A stretch of DNA of 60,603 nucleotides from Nitrospirales bacterium. Lineage in GTDB: Bacteria > Nitrospirota > Nitrospiria > Nitrospirales > UBA8639. The stretch lies in NCBI GenBank assembly GCA_029261355.1, contig JAJDBM010000014.1:1-60603 (forward strand). Reading direction: 5' to 3'. This document shows positions 16,782 to 24,941 of the stretch, one piece after another. Made by a program: the position numbers and the translations under genes. The stretch's first letter is position 1, and each line of letters begins with the position of its first letter. Under the pieces are notes generated by a model. The model worked only from the letters and a program-made list of their open reading frames with translations, was not told the origin of the DNA and made no database searches.

Positions 16782-17261
16782 CTAGATCGTGACCGTAGAT
16801 GGTGCGGCGGCTTCACTCTTTTTGACTAAATACAGGGCAATCATTAAGACAAGAATCACGACAATGTGCAGTCCCATATCCATCAAATACAAATCAAACA
16901 TCTCTTTGGGTGTATCCTTGCTGTGAGAGAATTCTGCTCCTGTGGTGAGAATTTTTCGAACAGAAGCAATGACGCCAACGTGGAGAAACGGTTCGAGCCG
17001 AACACGTTCTGACTGTAAAAACCCTAATACTGTTCGAAATAATTCCAGTAAAATGATGACAAGTAACAAATCTTTAATTAGCGTGATAGAGGCTTGCAGA
17101 AAACCGAGGGGAACTTGACGGAAAAATTCGAACCAACTGTACCCAAATATCAGCATCCCAAGAACAAGGAAACTCAAACAGGCAGTGATATAGCCCCACC
17201 GGTCGAGCCACTGCATCCATTTGACCCATTGTGTTGTTGATTCTGGTGTCCAGCCGAGCAT
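16782..17261 (-). CDS. PsiE-like membrane protein (phosphate-starvation-inducible family)
   Basis: The 159-residue protein has four predicted membrane helices (about 22-45, 55-85, 95-110 and 130-150). The family core LIKDLLLVIILLELFRTVLG plus RLEPFLHVGVIASVRKIL matches PsiE. The role of PsiE is not well defined. It begins 15 bases after the stop of the desulforedoxin-like gene on the same strand, so the two are likely one transcript. Confidence 0.82.
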   Translation of the reverse strand: MLGWTPESTTQWVKWMQWLDRWGYITACLSFLVLGMLIFGYSWFEFFRQVPLGFLQASITLIKDLLLVIILLELFRTVLGFLQSERVRLEPFLHVGVIASVRKILTTGAEFSHSKDTPKEMFDLYLMDMGLHIVVILVLMIALYLVKKSEAAAPSTVTI

Positions 17262-17276
17262 AGTCGTTGTGCGCCC

Positions 17277-17675
17277 CTACGCGTTTCCAGTTTGCGGAGT
17301 ATTCGGGGAGGGAGTTTGAGTGGCTCCGCGCATGCCACTGCCAAATTGAAGGTCCTGCATGGCTTTGTCTGTCACCGAGTGGTCACAGCAAATAATTTCC
17401 TGAAATCCAGCTCCTCCATCCATGACCATCATGCGAAGACCGCAGGAATCTGAATAGAGTTTTTTTTCGTCAAGCGTCATCCCCAGGACAAGCGTGCCTT
17501 TTTTTCGTCCACGACTGGCTTCAGGCGATGTGACGACGTCTTCTTCAGTCAGCTCATGGCCGCAACAGATCACTTTTTGAAACCCTTCACCGCCACTCAA
17601 GACTTTTAACATGAGCCCACATGAGTCTGGAAAGCGTTTGCGTTCATCGATAATGTCGCCTTTTTTCAGTGCCAT
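17277..17675 (-). CDS. tandem desulforedoxin-like protein
   Basis: The 132-residue protein consists of two copies of one motif. Repeat 1 (about residues 5-45) reads FPDSCGLMLKVLSGGEGFQK then VICCGHEL. Repeat 2 (about 63-105) reads YSDSCGLRMMVMDGGAGFQE then IICCDHSV. The spacing CG...GG-x-GF...CC matches desulforedoxin and the N-terminal domain of desulfoferrodoxin (CxxCG...GGG...CCG). However, the first Cys of the CxxC pair is absent in both repeats, leaving three of four metal ligands. A structural or changed metal site is possible. Start ATG 17675 has GAAGGGA upstream. It is followed by the PsiE-like gene. Confidence 0.65.
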   Translation of the reverse strand: MALKKGDIIDERKRFPDSCGLMLKVLSGGEGFQKVICCGHELTEEDVVTSPEASRGRKKGTLVLGMTLDEKKLYSDSCGLRMMVMDGGAGFQEIICCDHSVTDKAMQDLQFGSGMRGATQTPSPNTPQTGNA

Positions 17676-17760
17676 GTCTGATTCCCTTCTTGTGAATCGC
17701 CAGCTTAGGGCGGTTCGTTTCAATTCAATGTTCAAAAGAAGTACGTATAAAAGAAAGTCT

Positions 17761-17860
17761 CGATAGCCGATCCAATAATATGGGGATCACTTGCAATATG
17801 TGAGAGCGTTGAGTCAGTTGGGGTGGATCGTCTGGAGTTTATTGAATTTTCCTATAGCTA
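17761..17860. repeat. palindromic dispersed repeat, copy 4 (diverged)
   Basis: The ends CGATAGCCGATCCAATAA and CTGGAGTTTATTGAATTTTC then CTATAG match the termini of copies 1 and 2. The interior is poorly conserved. It lies between the nagZ stop and the promoter side of the desulforedoxin-like gene. Confidence 0.55.
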
Positions 17861-17906
17861 ATCAGATCTTAGGATAGAAAGTCCAGAACCCTTGGAGGTC
17901 AGTGGC

Positions 17907-19004
17907 TTAGGCGTGAGAAGAAGAAGATTTCGTTTGAATCTCAGCAAGAAGGGTTTGGTGTGTTGGGGCACCGACAATTTGGGAGATGAGGGTGTAGTCC
18001 ACGGGGGAATAGGGCATAACAAATCGTTGCTTGAGGGCAGAAATTCTATCCAGACTGGTCTGCAACCGTGCGATTGAAATATCACCTTTGGTGACGGCTT
18101 GTTCTATCGCTTCGATGGCTTCGGCCTGACGAGGTTGTTGATGACAGATAAGAATGAGGTCAACACCTGCCTGTATCGATCGTACCGCAGCTTTTCCCAT
18201 TGATGAATGTTCTGCGATGGCGTTCATTTCTAGGTCATCACTCAGAATGACCCCAGAAAACCCAAGTTGGTCACGGAGCAATGTTGTCATGATGGTATGT
18301 GAGAGTGTGGCCGGAACTGAATCATCTAATGCGGGATAGTGAATATGGGCACTCATCAATGTCATGAGCCCATGCGCGATCGCTGAGCGGAACGGTTGAA
18401 GTTCAATCTGTTCTAGCCGTTCCTTAGAAAGGGTGACGACTGGTAATTCTTTGTGCGAATCCTTCGTCGTTTCGCCATGTCCGGGGAAATGCTTGCCGCA
18501 GGCAATAATCTGATGGTCGTGAAGACCTGAAATCGTGGCATTGCCTAAGGTGCAGACATGTTCGGGGTCACCACTGAATGCGCGATCACCAATAATCGGA
18601 TTGGATGGGTTGGTATTCACATCAAGGACCGGAGCCATGTTCATGTTGAACCCGACTGCACGCAATTCTTTGGCAGTCACAGCAGCCGCTTGATAGGCAA
18701 AGTCAGGCGATCCACAGGCTGCCACGGTGGCAGCAGGTGGAAAAATTGTAAACCCAGGGGGTAAGCGAGACACCTTCCCCCCTTCTTGATCAATGGCCAT
18801 TAGAAGAGGGGAAGACGATGTGATTTCCTGCAAAGAATTTGTGAGGTGCGCAATTTGCTGGGCATCAACTAAGTTGCGGGAGAAGAGAATAATGCCTCCA
18901 GGCTGATACTCTTGTATCCAAGAGATCAACTCTGGAGACAGTTCCGTCCCGTCAAAACCGATCATGAATAATTGACCGACCTGTTCTCGAAGGGTCATCG
19001 ACAT
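17907..19004 (-). CDS. nagZ: beta-N-acetylhexosaminidase NagZ (glycoside hydrolase 3)
   Basis: NagZ removes N-acetylglucosamine from anhydromuropeptides during peptidoglycan recycling in the cytoplasm. The 365-residue protein carries the GH3 signatures IDQEGGKVSRLPPGFT, DRAFSGDPEHV, ACGKHFPGHGETTKDSH (the His acid/base loop) and the nucleophile-region GFSGVILSDDLEM. The length suits the family. The ATG lies 4 bases after the pepA stop, so the two are translationally linked. Confidence 0.93.
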   Translation of the reverse strand: MSMTLREQVGQLFMIGFDGTELSPELISWIQEYQPGGIILFSRNLVDAQQIAHLTNSLQEITSSSPLLMAIDQEGGKVSRLPPGFTIFPPAATVAACGSPDFAYQAAAVTAKELRAVGFNMNMAPVLDVNTNPSNPIIGDRAFSGDPEHVCTLGNATISGLHDHQIIACGKHFPGHGETTKDSHKELPVVTLSKERLEQIELQPFRSAIAHGLMTLMSAHIHYPALDDSVPATLSHTIMTTLLRDQLGFSGVILSDDLEMNAIAEHSSMGKAAVRSIQAGVDLILICHQQPRQAEAIEAIEQAVTKGDISIARLQTSLDRISALKQRFVMPYSPVDYTLISQIVGAPTHQTLLAEIQTKSSSSHA

Positions 19005-19008
19005 GGTC

Positions 19009-20523
19009 TTATTTCTGTGGCTTATTCACGGTATTCAACAAAAATTGGATCAGAAGGCGTGTGCCAGTGGCCGTTGGTCCTTTACTGATGCATGGACGGT
19101 CTGACGCACTCCAGTCGGTACTGGCAATATCTAGGTGAACCCAAGGGAAATTGCCCACAAATTGTTTGAGGAATAGTGCTGCGGTGATCATGCCGCCCCC
19201 CCGGCCGCCAATATTTCGCATGTCTGCGACATCGCTTTTCAATTGCTCGAAATACTCGTCCCAGAGGGGCATTTCCCATACACGCTCTCCTGCGCGTTCT
19301 CCAGCGGCTTTAAATTGATCCTTGAGCTTGTTGTCGGTTCCCAGCAGGCCAATGGCAAATTGTCCAAGGGCTACGGTGCAAGCACCTGTAAGAGTCGCGA
19401 TATCAATGACGCAAGCCGGTTTGAGGCGACCAGCGTAGGCCAAGCCATCAGCAAGGATCAAGCGACCCTCGGCGTCAGTGTTTTGCACCTCCACGGTTTT
19501 CCCGGACAACATCGTTAATACATCACCAGGTTTCGTGGCTCGACCGCCCGGCATATTTTCTGCCACAGGTAAGAGCCCAATGATATTCAATGGCAAGGAG
19601 AGACGAGCTGCCGCACGAAGAGTGGCTAAGACTGCTGAGCCACCAGTCATGTCAGCTTTCATACGTTCCATGTTTTCTGAAGGTTTGAGGGAAATTCCAC
19701 CGGAGTCAAAGGTCACGGTTTTCCCAACGAATACAATAGGTTTCTCGCCTTTTTTCCCGCCCTGATACTCCAAAATAATAAACTGTGGCGGATGTTGACT
19801 GGCCTGTCCTACTCCCAACACGCCGCCCATCCCAAGTTGTTTCATTTTGCTTGGATTCAAAACGGTGAGCTTCACTTTCTTTTCCTTCGCGACTTTCTTG
19901 GCTTCTTCCACGACACGGGAAGGCGTCATGACATTTGCGGGGTGGTTAGAGAGATCTCGGGCGAAACACGTGGCTTCGCCCGTGGCCTCGCCGCGTTGAA
20001 TGCCTCGTTTCACCGTATTTACGATCGATGCGGTATCGACCAATATGGTCATACTGTTCAAGGGCTTATTCTTGCTGGATGTATCTGTTCGATAGGTGGT
20101 AAATCGGTAGTCGCCTAAAATCACACCATCCACCATCGCCTGGGCGAGATCATCAGGCCACATGCCCGACCGATTGACTCCAGGAATGACGGCTGAAAAT
20201 GATCGAGCTTCAGTTTGACGAACGCGTTTAGCGGCTGTGCCCATTGCCTGGCGAATTCGATCTAAGGTGAGGTCCTCGCGTTTTCCAAGACCTACAAGGA
20301 GAATACGCTTGGCCGGGACGGCACCACGTGTATGAACCAAGACTGTTTGGTTTGCTTTTCCTTGAAATTCTCCACTTTTTCGTAACTCGGACAATTGTCC
20401 ACCAAGATTTCGGTCGAGCGGTTGAATGGCTTTCCCCATGCTGGAATCTTCTTCATATCCTGGGATCACCAGTACTTCCGTGGGGGTCCCCGTTAGCGTT
20501 CCTTGCTTCACCGTAGTTTTCAT
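19009..20523 (-). CDS. pepA: leucyl aminopeptidase (M17)
   Basis: This is a cytosolic dinuclear zinc/manganese aminopeptidase that trims N-terminal residues in peptide turnover. The 504-residue protein contains the M17 signature NTDAEGRLILADGLA (about residue 350), the upstream metal ligands in VTFDSGGISLKPSENM and MKADMTGGSAV, and an N-terminal regulatory domain. It has normal length with no visible defects. In E. coli the hexamer also binds DNA; whether this one does is unknown. It precedes nagZ in one operon. Confidence 0.95.
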   Translation of the reverse strand: MKTTVKQGTLTGTPTEVLVIPGYEEDSSMGKAIQPLDRNLGGQLSELRKSGEFQGKANQTVLVHTRGAVPAKRILLVGLGKREDLTLDRIRQAMGTAAKRVRQTEARSFSAVIPGVNRSGMWPDDLAQAMVDGVILGDYRFTTYRTDTSSKNKPLNSMTILVDTASIVNTVKRGIQRGEATGEATCFARDLSNHPANVMTPSRVVEEAKKVAKEKKVKLTVLNPSKMKQLGMGGVLGVGQASQHPPQFIILEYQGGKKGEKPIVFVGKTVTFDSGGISLKPSENMERMKADMTGGSAVLATLRAAARLSLPLNIIGLLPVAENMPGGRATKPGDVLTMLSGKTVEVQNTDAEGRLILADGLAYAGRLKPACVIDIATLTGACTVALGQFAIGLLGTDNKLKDQFKAAGERAGERVWEMPLWDEYFEQLKSDVADMRNIGGRGGGMITAALFLKQFVGNFPWVHLDIASTDWSASDRPCISKGPTATGTRLLIQFLLNTVNKPQK

Positions 20524-20581
20524 GCTGTCCTCATCAGAAAGTTAAATGTGAGAAGTGAAAAGTGCAAAAACAGAATTGGCT

Positions 20582-21238
20582 CTAGACTCCACGCATGTCT
20601 GGGGCCCAAATGTATTTATGGAGTTGAATTTGAAATCGGACCTGGAGTCGATCCTCGAGAATCCATTCAGCCAATGGGAGAAGTTCCAGCTTCCCGAAGA
20701 CGGGACTCAACAACACAGAACATCGATCCGTCAAGGCATATCGGGCGATTAGCTCTTTGGCCCATTCATAGTCCTGGCGATCATTCAGCACAAACTTGGC
20801 TTCATCGTTGTTGGAGAGGCGGTCAAGATTGGGCCAATGCATATGATCCGTCATGCCACTCCCAGGACATTTCACATCTAAAATGATGTGGGTGCGGGGA
20901 TCCACTGATGACGTATCGATGGCTCCACTTGTTTCAAGCAGAACATCAAGTCCCTGGTCACATAACTGGGTTAAGAGGTCGATGGTCGGCGACTGACTTA
21001 GGGGTTCACCGCCCGTGACCTCGACGACCCGACAATCATAGGCTTGTACCTGCCGGACAATGTCAGCAATTGAAAGAGATTGACCTCCATAAAAGGCATA
21101 GTCTGTGTCGCACCAGGTACATCGAAGTGGGCATCCTGTTAAGCGGACGAATACGCAGGGCTGTCCAGCAAAAGACGATTCACCCTGTATGCTGTGAAAT
21201 ATTTCCGTAACTTGCAGGTGAGCGATCGTCAAATCCAT
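20582..21238 (-). CDS. queE: 7-carboxy-7-deazaguanine synthase (radical SAM)
   Basis: QueE converts 6-carboxytetrahydropterin to CDG in queuosine biosynthesis. The 218-residue protein starts with the substrate region ITEIFHSIQGESSFAGQP-like sequence (here VTEIFHSIQGESSFAGQPC). It has the cluster motif CPLRCTWCDTDYAFYGG (CxxxCxxC) and the GGEPLSQ SAM-binding loop. No other queuosine genes are in the window. It ends 58 bases before pepA on the same strand. Confidence 0.93.
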   Translation of the reverse strand: MDLTIAHLQVTEIFHSIQGESSFAGQPCVFVRLTGCPLRCTWCDTDYAFYGGQSLSIADIVRQVQAYDCRVVEVTGGEPLSQSPTIDLLTQLCDQGLDVLLETSGAIDTSSVDPRTHIILDVKCPGSGMTDHMHWPNLDRLSNNDEAKFVLNDRQDYEWAKELIARYALTDRCSVLLSPVFGKLELLPLAEWILEDRLQVRFQIQLHKYIWAPDMRGV

Positions 21239-21400
21239 CAGTATGAGTTTGGGGTCAGTGGTTCAATTATCTGTCAGCGGCAAAACGTCTTTTCAATCTT
21301 ACCACATCTTTATTTCTACGCATCTTAGCGTTCGTTTTTTGTGTGAAAAAATTGCTGTGGATTTTTCACGAGAGAGACTTCACGAGAAACGACTGACGAA

Positions 21401-22096
21401 TTAAGCCCAATCTGTTACTGTCCAGCCTTGCTCTCGAGCTGTTCGTGACATGCCGCGAATAGGATTCACGACGACAGGGTGTCCGACAATTTTCAAGGCG
21501 TGATAGTCACCAGGACTATCCCCATAGGCGTAGCTGCGTGTGAGATCAATATTGTGTTCTGCGGCAAGATTCTCAATGATTTCTTGCTTCCCTTCGCCGT
21601 ATGGGAGTGGAGCATAAATTCGGCCGGTGTATCCCCCTTCGGTCGCCTGAAGTCGTGCCGCATGGACAATGGGAACACCTAAGACGTCTGCGAGCGGTTT
21701 AACCAAAAAGTCAGGTGATCCGCTGATCAACGCGACATGATGGCCTGATCGTTGATGGCGAGAGAGGATGCCTTCCCCGCGAATCGAGAGTTTCGAGCAA
21801 ATTTCGTTTCGGACAAACTCATCACCCAACGGCTCAATAAACCCAGGTTGTTGCCCCACCAGGTAGAGTTTATTTCGACGGAGCGGGGCCAGGGAGATTG
21901 GGGGCATGCGTTGCGTCAAAAACCAAAGGCTTTCGCGCATTTGCGAGAACCCGATCACGCCTAATTTCCATAAATGTCGAAAGAAGAGGATTTCAATTGA
22001 GATGCCTGGGATCAAGGTATTATCGACATCAAAAAAGGCCCCAATCCAGCTTTCTTTATAGGTAGGCGCAGCGATTGGTGGAGGTGAATGTTCCAT
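21401..22096 (-). CDS. HAD-superfamily subfamily IB hydrolase
   Basis: This 231-residue protein is a phosphatase of the SerB/HAD-IB type. Motif I is FFDVDNTLIPG (two Asp), motif II SGSPDFLVKP and motif III/IV YAYGDSPGDYHALKIVG. Similar proteins act on phosphoserine or small phosphate esters; the substrate cannot be told here. I start at ATG 22096; the longer frame to 22225 would run across the tRNA-Leu promoter and gene. Confidence 0.88.
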   Translation of the reverse strand: MEHSPPPIAAPTYKESWIGAFFDVDNTLIPGISIEILFFRHLWKLGVIGFSQMRESLWFLTQRMPPISLAPLRRNKLYLVGQQPGFIEPLGDEFVRNEICSKLSIRGEGILSRHQRSGHHVALISGSPDFLVKPLADVLGVPIVHAARLQATEGGYTGRIYAPLPYGEGKQEIIENLAAEHNIDLTRSYAYGDSPGDYHALKIVGHPVVVNPIRGMSRTAREQGWTVTDWA

Positions 22097-22162
22097 AGAT
22101 GTGTGAGCGTAGTCGCAAAATCCGCCAGCGGAAAGGTTAAATTCTACTTGTGCCCTTCCTCG

Positions 22163-22191
22163 TTGACAAGGGAAAAAAAGGAATACATAAT
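22163..22191 (+). promoter_or_regulatory. sigma70 promoter of the tRNA-Leu gene
   Basis: A consensus TTGACA and CATAAT are spaced by exactly 17 bases, and position +1 falls a few bases before the tRNA at 22201. It lies in the 5' flank of the divergent HAD gene. Confidence 0.75.
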
Positions 22192-22200
22192 GCGCTGAGT

Positions 22201-22284
22201 GCCGAAGTGGTGGAATGGCAGACACGCACGTTTAAGGGGCGTGTGGCGAAAGCCGTGCGGGTTCAAGTCCCGCCTTCGGCACCA
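22201..22284 (+). tRNA. tRNA-Leu, anticodon AAG as read
   Basis: The gene folds into a class II tRNA. The acceptor GCCGAAG pairs with CTTCGGC, the D stem is GTG/CAC, the anticodon stem CACGT/GCGTG (last pair T-G), and the loop is TTAAGGG. The variable arm is GGC-GAAA-GCC, and the T arm is GCGGG/CCCGC with loop TTCAAGT. Discriminator A and an encoded CCA follow. U33 then gives anticodon AAG at 22234-22236, a leucine anticodon (codon CUU). The commoner bacterial form would be GAG. A UAA reading would need a mispaired anticodon stem. Confidence 0.9.
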
Positions 22285-22877
22285 AACTTACCGAACTCTA
22301 CAATTGCCTACTGATTCCCAATTCCTCAATCCGCAACAGAAAAAAATTGGTGGGACTTTGGAAATGGTATCTCGTGCTTCGTTATTTCGATTGAATCGGC
22401 TGGAATTTATTTGGTTGCACTTATGTAGGGAGTAGGGGCCAGGCTTCCTCACATGCGATTGCTTCAGTTTGTCGCGGTAACGGTTTGTCGGTCGGTGACC
22501 GAGATACTTTTTTCACCATTGGCATGGTTTGGGTCTTCCGGAAGTCTAATTTTATATTCCTACCTAGTAGTATTTCCTACCCTGTGCGAGCGTGTTAGCA
22601 TTTTCTATGAATCATGTCCTCTGCCCTCTTGTCTTTCCATTTCTATCCGATTAATAGTCTCTATCAGATATTAATTTTTCCTTTTCTTCTGTCCTCGGTT
22701 TAGACTGCGTAATCAATCTGTACTGGTCAGAAGCTGATCATTTGTTCCGATGTAGACTTTTTCCTTGTTAATTGATTGTACGCGATGAATTTGCGTAATT
22801 AATACGTATATAAAATTAGTACTTAATTCTTATTATCCTAGCTTGCAGTCAACATGACCATGTGTTAGATCATTGGT
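22285..22877. other. long AT-rich intergenic region
   Basis: I see no supported gene here. Short frames (for example 22371-22437 and 22453-22674) lack ribosome sites. A fragment near 22389-22412 resembles joined ends of the dispersed palindromic repeat, but too weakly to call. Confidence 0.5.
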
Positions 22878-23855
22878 ATGCATCTTGTTTCTTTAACAGT
22901 GCCATTTTGGTTGGGTCGTTCTATATTGTTGTGGGGGGCTCTCTGTCTTCCATTGATCCAGGGTGGCTGTGTCTCGACTCCTCCAGTCCCTCAATTTCAG
23001 GTTGGTCAAATTATTGAGGTGAAGACTGGGAAACGTATTCCCTTTCATGCGCTGACCTCGAGGTTAAATTCAGTTGATGTGGTCTATATTGGAGAAGAGC
23101 ATTATACGCCTTCACATGTCGAGGCCGCTGTGCAGATTTTGGATTCGTTTGTCGCCGCTGGTCGTAAGCCAGCTTTGGCGATGGAAATGTTTAGCTGGGA
23201 TGGGCAGCCCGCCCTCAATCAATACACCCAACATGGTGCCCTGACGCAGGAACAATTTCTGAAGGAATCACATTGGGAGCAGAGTTGGGGGAGTGACTAT
23301 AAAAACTATGAACCATTAGTGGATTTTGCGAAAGAACATACGCTGGCGTTGTATGCACTCAATCCCCCACGCCCGTTGGTTCGCATGGTGGCGAAGCAGG
23401 GACTGCAAACGGCCATGCGTGACCCTATGATGGAGAAATGGGGAGTGAAGAAAGATATTTCTCTCGATGATGCTGAATATAAAAAAGTCATCTTTAAGCC
23501 CATCGAATTGTGTCACCCTGGAATGACCAAAAAGATGTATGAGGGGTACTACCAAGCCTCAATCTTTCGAGATGAGGGTATGGCCAAGGTGATCACAGGC
23601 TACTTAACGCGCACACGACAAGGGCAAGGGCCATTGGTGAGTTACACGGGTGGGGGTCATGTTCAGTATGGTGTTCCGGTGCCAAAGCGGGTCAGACGTG
23701 ATGGGCCATCGTCATTACAAGATGTCTCTATCTATTTGATTTCGCTTGACCCGACTCGAGAGGCGGAAGTTCAGGAAGCGATAGACGAAGGCATTGCCGA
23801 TTATATTTGGCTTAGAAATATGGGCCCCGGTGGGCCTCAGCCCAAGTGTGGATAA
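22878..23855 (+). CDS. ChaN-family (DUF399) lipoprotein
   Basis: The 325-residue protein has a lipoprotein signal (LIQGGC, Cys about residue 31) and the ChaN fold. VVYIGEEHYTPSHVEAAVQI is the family entry motif, followed by LAMEMFSWDGQPALNQY and YTGGGHVQYGVPVPKRV. Campylobacter ChaN binds haem between two subunits and may serve in iron handling; the motif residues HY and GGGH are retained here. It stands as a single gene, with no iron-uptake neighbours apart from the CDGSH gene downstream. Confidence 0.85.
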   Translation: MHLVSLTVPFWLGRSILLWGALCLPLIQGGCVSTPPVPQFQVGQIIEVKTGKRIPFHALTSRLNSVDVVYIGEEHYTPSHVEAAVQILDSFVAAGRKPALAMEMFSWDGQPALNQYTQHGALTQEQFLKESHWEQSWGSDYKNYEPLVDFAKEHTLALYALNPPRPLVRMVAKQGLQTAMRDPMMEKWGVKKDISLDDAEYKKVIFKPIELCHPGMTKKMYEGYYQASIFRDEGMAKVITGYLTRTRQGQGPLVSYTGGGHVQYGVPVPKRVRRDGPSSLQDVSIYLISLDPTREAEVQEAIDEGIADYIWLRNMGPGGPQPKCG

Positions 23856-24056
23856 TGGAATGCTGAAATCAGCCATTTGTATTTTCTGTCGCCATGTTTC
23901 GTAGGGGAACGCAGACACGTCTCTTGTCTCTTGTGAGACACCATATAAGAAAGTTCTAAACACCCGTACATTCTTTCTGTTGATTTTTTGTATCCAGTCC
24001 AATCACAATAGCAGCTTCATTTTTGACTGACTTTTTTGAATTGAGAAGGAGAAACT

Positions 24057-24305
24057 ATGGGAGATCCGATTATTATTCCCCAAAAGCTACCGTACATTCT
24101 GGAAATGGAACCGGGAACTTATTATTGGTGTAAATGTGGGCGATCCAAGACGCAACCGTTTTGTGATGGGTCGCATACGGGAACCGAGCATTCTCCGGTG
24201 GAAGTTGAACTGAAAGAAGCGAAGCGTGTGGCGTGGTGTGGCTGTAAGCACACAAAAAAGCCGCCTTATTGCGACGGTTCACATTCCCGTCTTGATGGGG
24301 TATAG
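24057..24305 (+). CDS. CDGSH iron-sulphur domain protein with two clusters
   Basis: The 82-residue protein holds two zf-CDGSH motifs: CKCGRSKTQPFCDGSH (about residues 24-39) and CGCKHTKKPPYCDGSH (about 61-76). Each gives the 3-Cys, 1-His ligands of a redox-active [2Fe-2S] cluster. Duplicated small CDGSH proteins are thought to act in electron transfer or iron-sulphur/redox balance. The start has AAGGAG 7 bases upstream. It forms a single-gene unit. Confidence 0.92.
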   Translation: MGDPIIIPQKLPYILEMEPGTYYWCKCGRSKTQPFCDGSHTGTEHSPVEVELKEAKRVAWCGCKHTKKPPYCDGSHSRLDGV

Positions 24306-24469
24306 GGTCTTCACTGTTGATCTTTTTAGGTCTACGAGGCTGAGAGAGCTTGAAAGATAAGTGTTTTCAATAGGTTATATGACTGAAACTTGGTATGGGG
24401 TTTAAAAATGGCAGACGTAGCAATATTGAGAATTATCGGTCTAGTTGTTGCGTAAGTAGCTGTAAATTT

Positions 24470-24475
24470 TATAGA
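24470..24475 (+). promoter_or_regulatory. possible -10 element of the small membrane protein gene
   Basis: TATAGA lies 16 bases after TTGCGT (24448-24453), a plausible but weak sigma70 pair about 75 bases upstream of the ATG at 24550. Confidence 0.3.
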
Positions 24476-24549
24476 ATCCCCATCATTCAGGTGCGAGATT
24501 AAGTAGCCTGAATGAGAATCCAATTAAAATGGCAAAGGAGGAGCACACA

Positions 24550-24726
24550 ATGAATGGCATAGCAAAAGGTATTTTAGGTTCTGCGATGGCTGTCGCACTC
24601 ACCGCATCCCCAGCGTTGGCGAATGCGCCTGGTGGTGGGTATGAGGGTATCACCGCAATGTACGTAGGATTCATTGCTGTGATCCTTGGTTATGGCGTGT
24701 ACGATATATTCTTCAAGTCAGAATAA
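24550..24726 (+). CDS. 58-residue small membrane protein
   Basis: ATG 24550 has AGGAGG 10 bases upstream, so the earlier ATG 24529, which lies across that ribosome site, is not the start. The product has a signal-like hydrophobic segment (GILGSAMAVALTASPALA) and a second helix (MYVGFIAVILGYGVYDIFF) before a short charged end. Between them is APGGGYEGIT. The strong ribosome site and the dedicated terminator argue for an abundant small protein. It may be a small subunit of a membrane complex; no family is recognised. Confidence 0.7.
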   Translation: MNGIAKGILGSAMAVALTASPALANAPGGGYEGITAMYVGFIAVILGYGVYDIFFKSE

Positions 24727-24755
24727 TCACGACAAAAAATCTTCTCAGTTTTTAT

Positions 24756-24797
24756 AACCTTCCAGATATGATCATCATGTCTGGGAGGTTTTTTTTT
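24756..24797 (+). terminator. intrinsic terminator
   Basis: An 11-base arm AACCTTCCAGA faces TCTGGGAGGTT with one mismatch, and nine T follow. It terminates the small membrane protein transcript. Confidence 0.88.
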
Positions 24798-24843
24798 GCA
24801 AGCACCTGGCAGGCTCATGAAGTCGAGGAAGAGGGGTTGGCTT

Positions 24844-24941
24844 CTATAGCCGATTCAATGAACCTTTATCGCTTGAAGTATGTGATACCGCATTGAAAGT
24901 CGGTATGTCTCAACTGGAACGTATTTGGATTCGCTATAGTA
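24844..24941. repeat. palindromic dispersed repeat, copy 2
   Basis: It runs from CTATAGCCGATTCAAT to ATTTGGATTCGCTATAGTA, 98 bp. Its right end overlaps the last codons of the lipase gene on the minus strand and supplies that gene's TAG stop codon. Confidence 0.78.

Noticed and set aside
21239-21400. preQ1 riboswitch upstream of queE
   Set aside because: I could not identify the conserved stem and A-rich tail; the leader is not convincing.
22234-22236. Reading the tRNA anticodon as UAA
   Set aside because: It would need a shifted loop with mispaired anticodon-stem bases, while the AAG reading gives a full stem.
22371-22437. Short frame after the tRNA-Leu
   Set aside because: It has no ribosome site. 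Part of it resembles joined ends of the dispersed repeat, but too weakly to call a copy.
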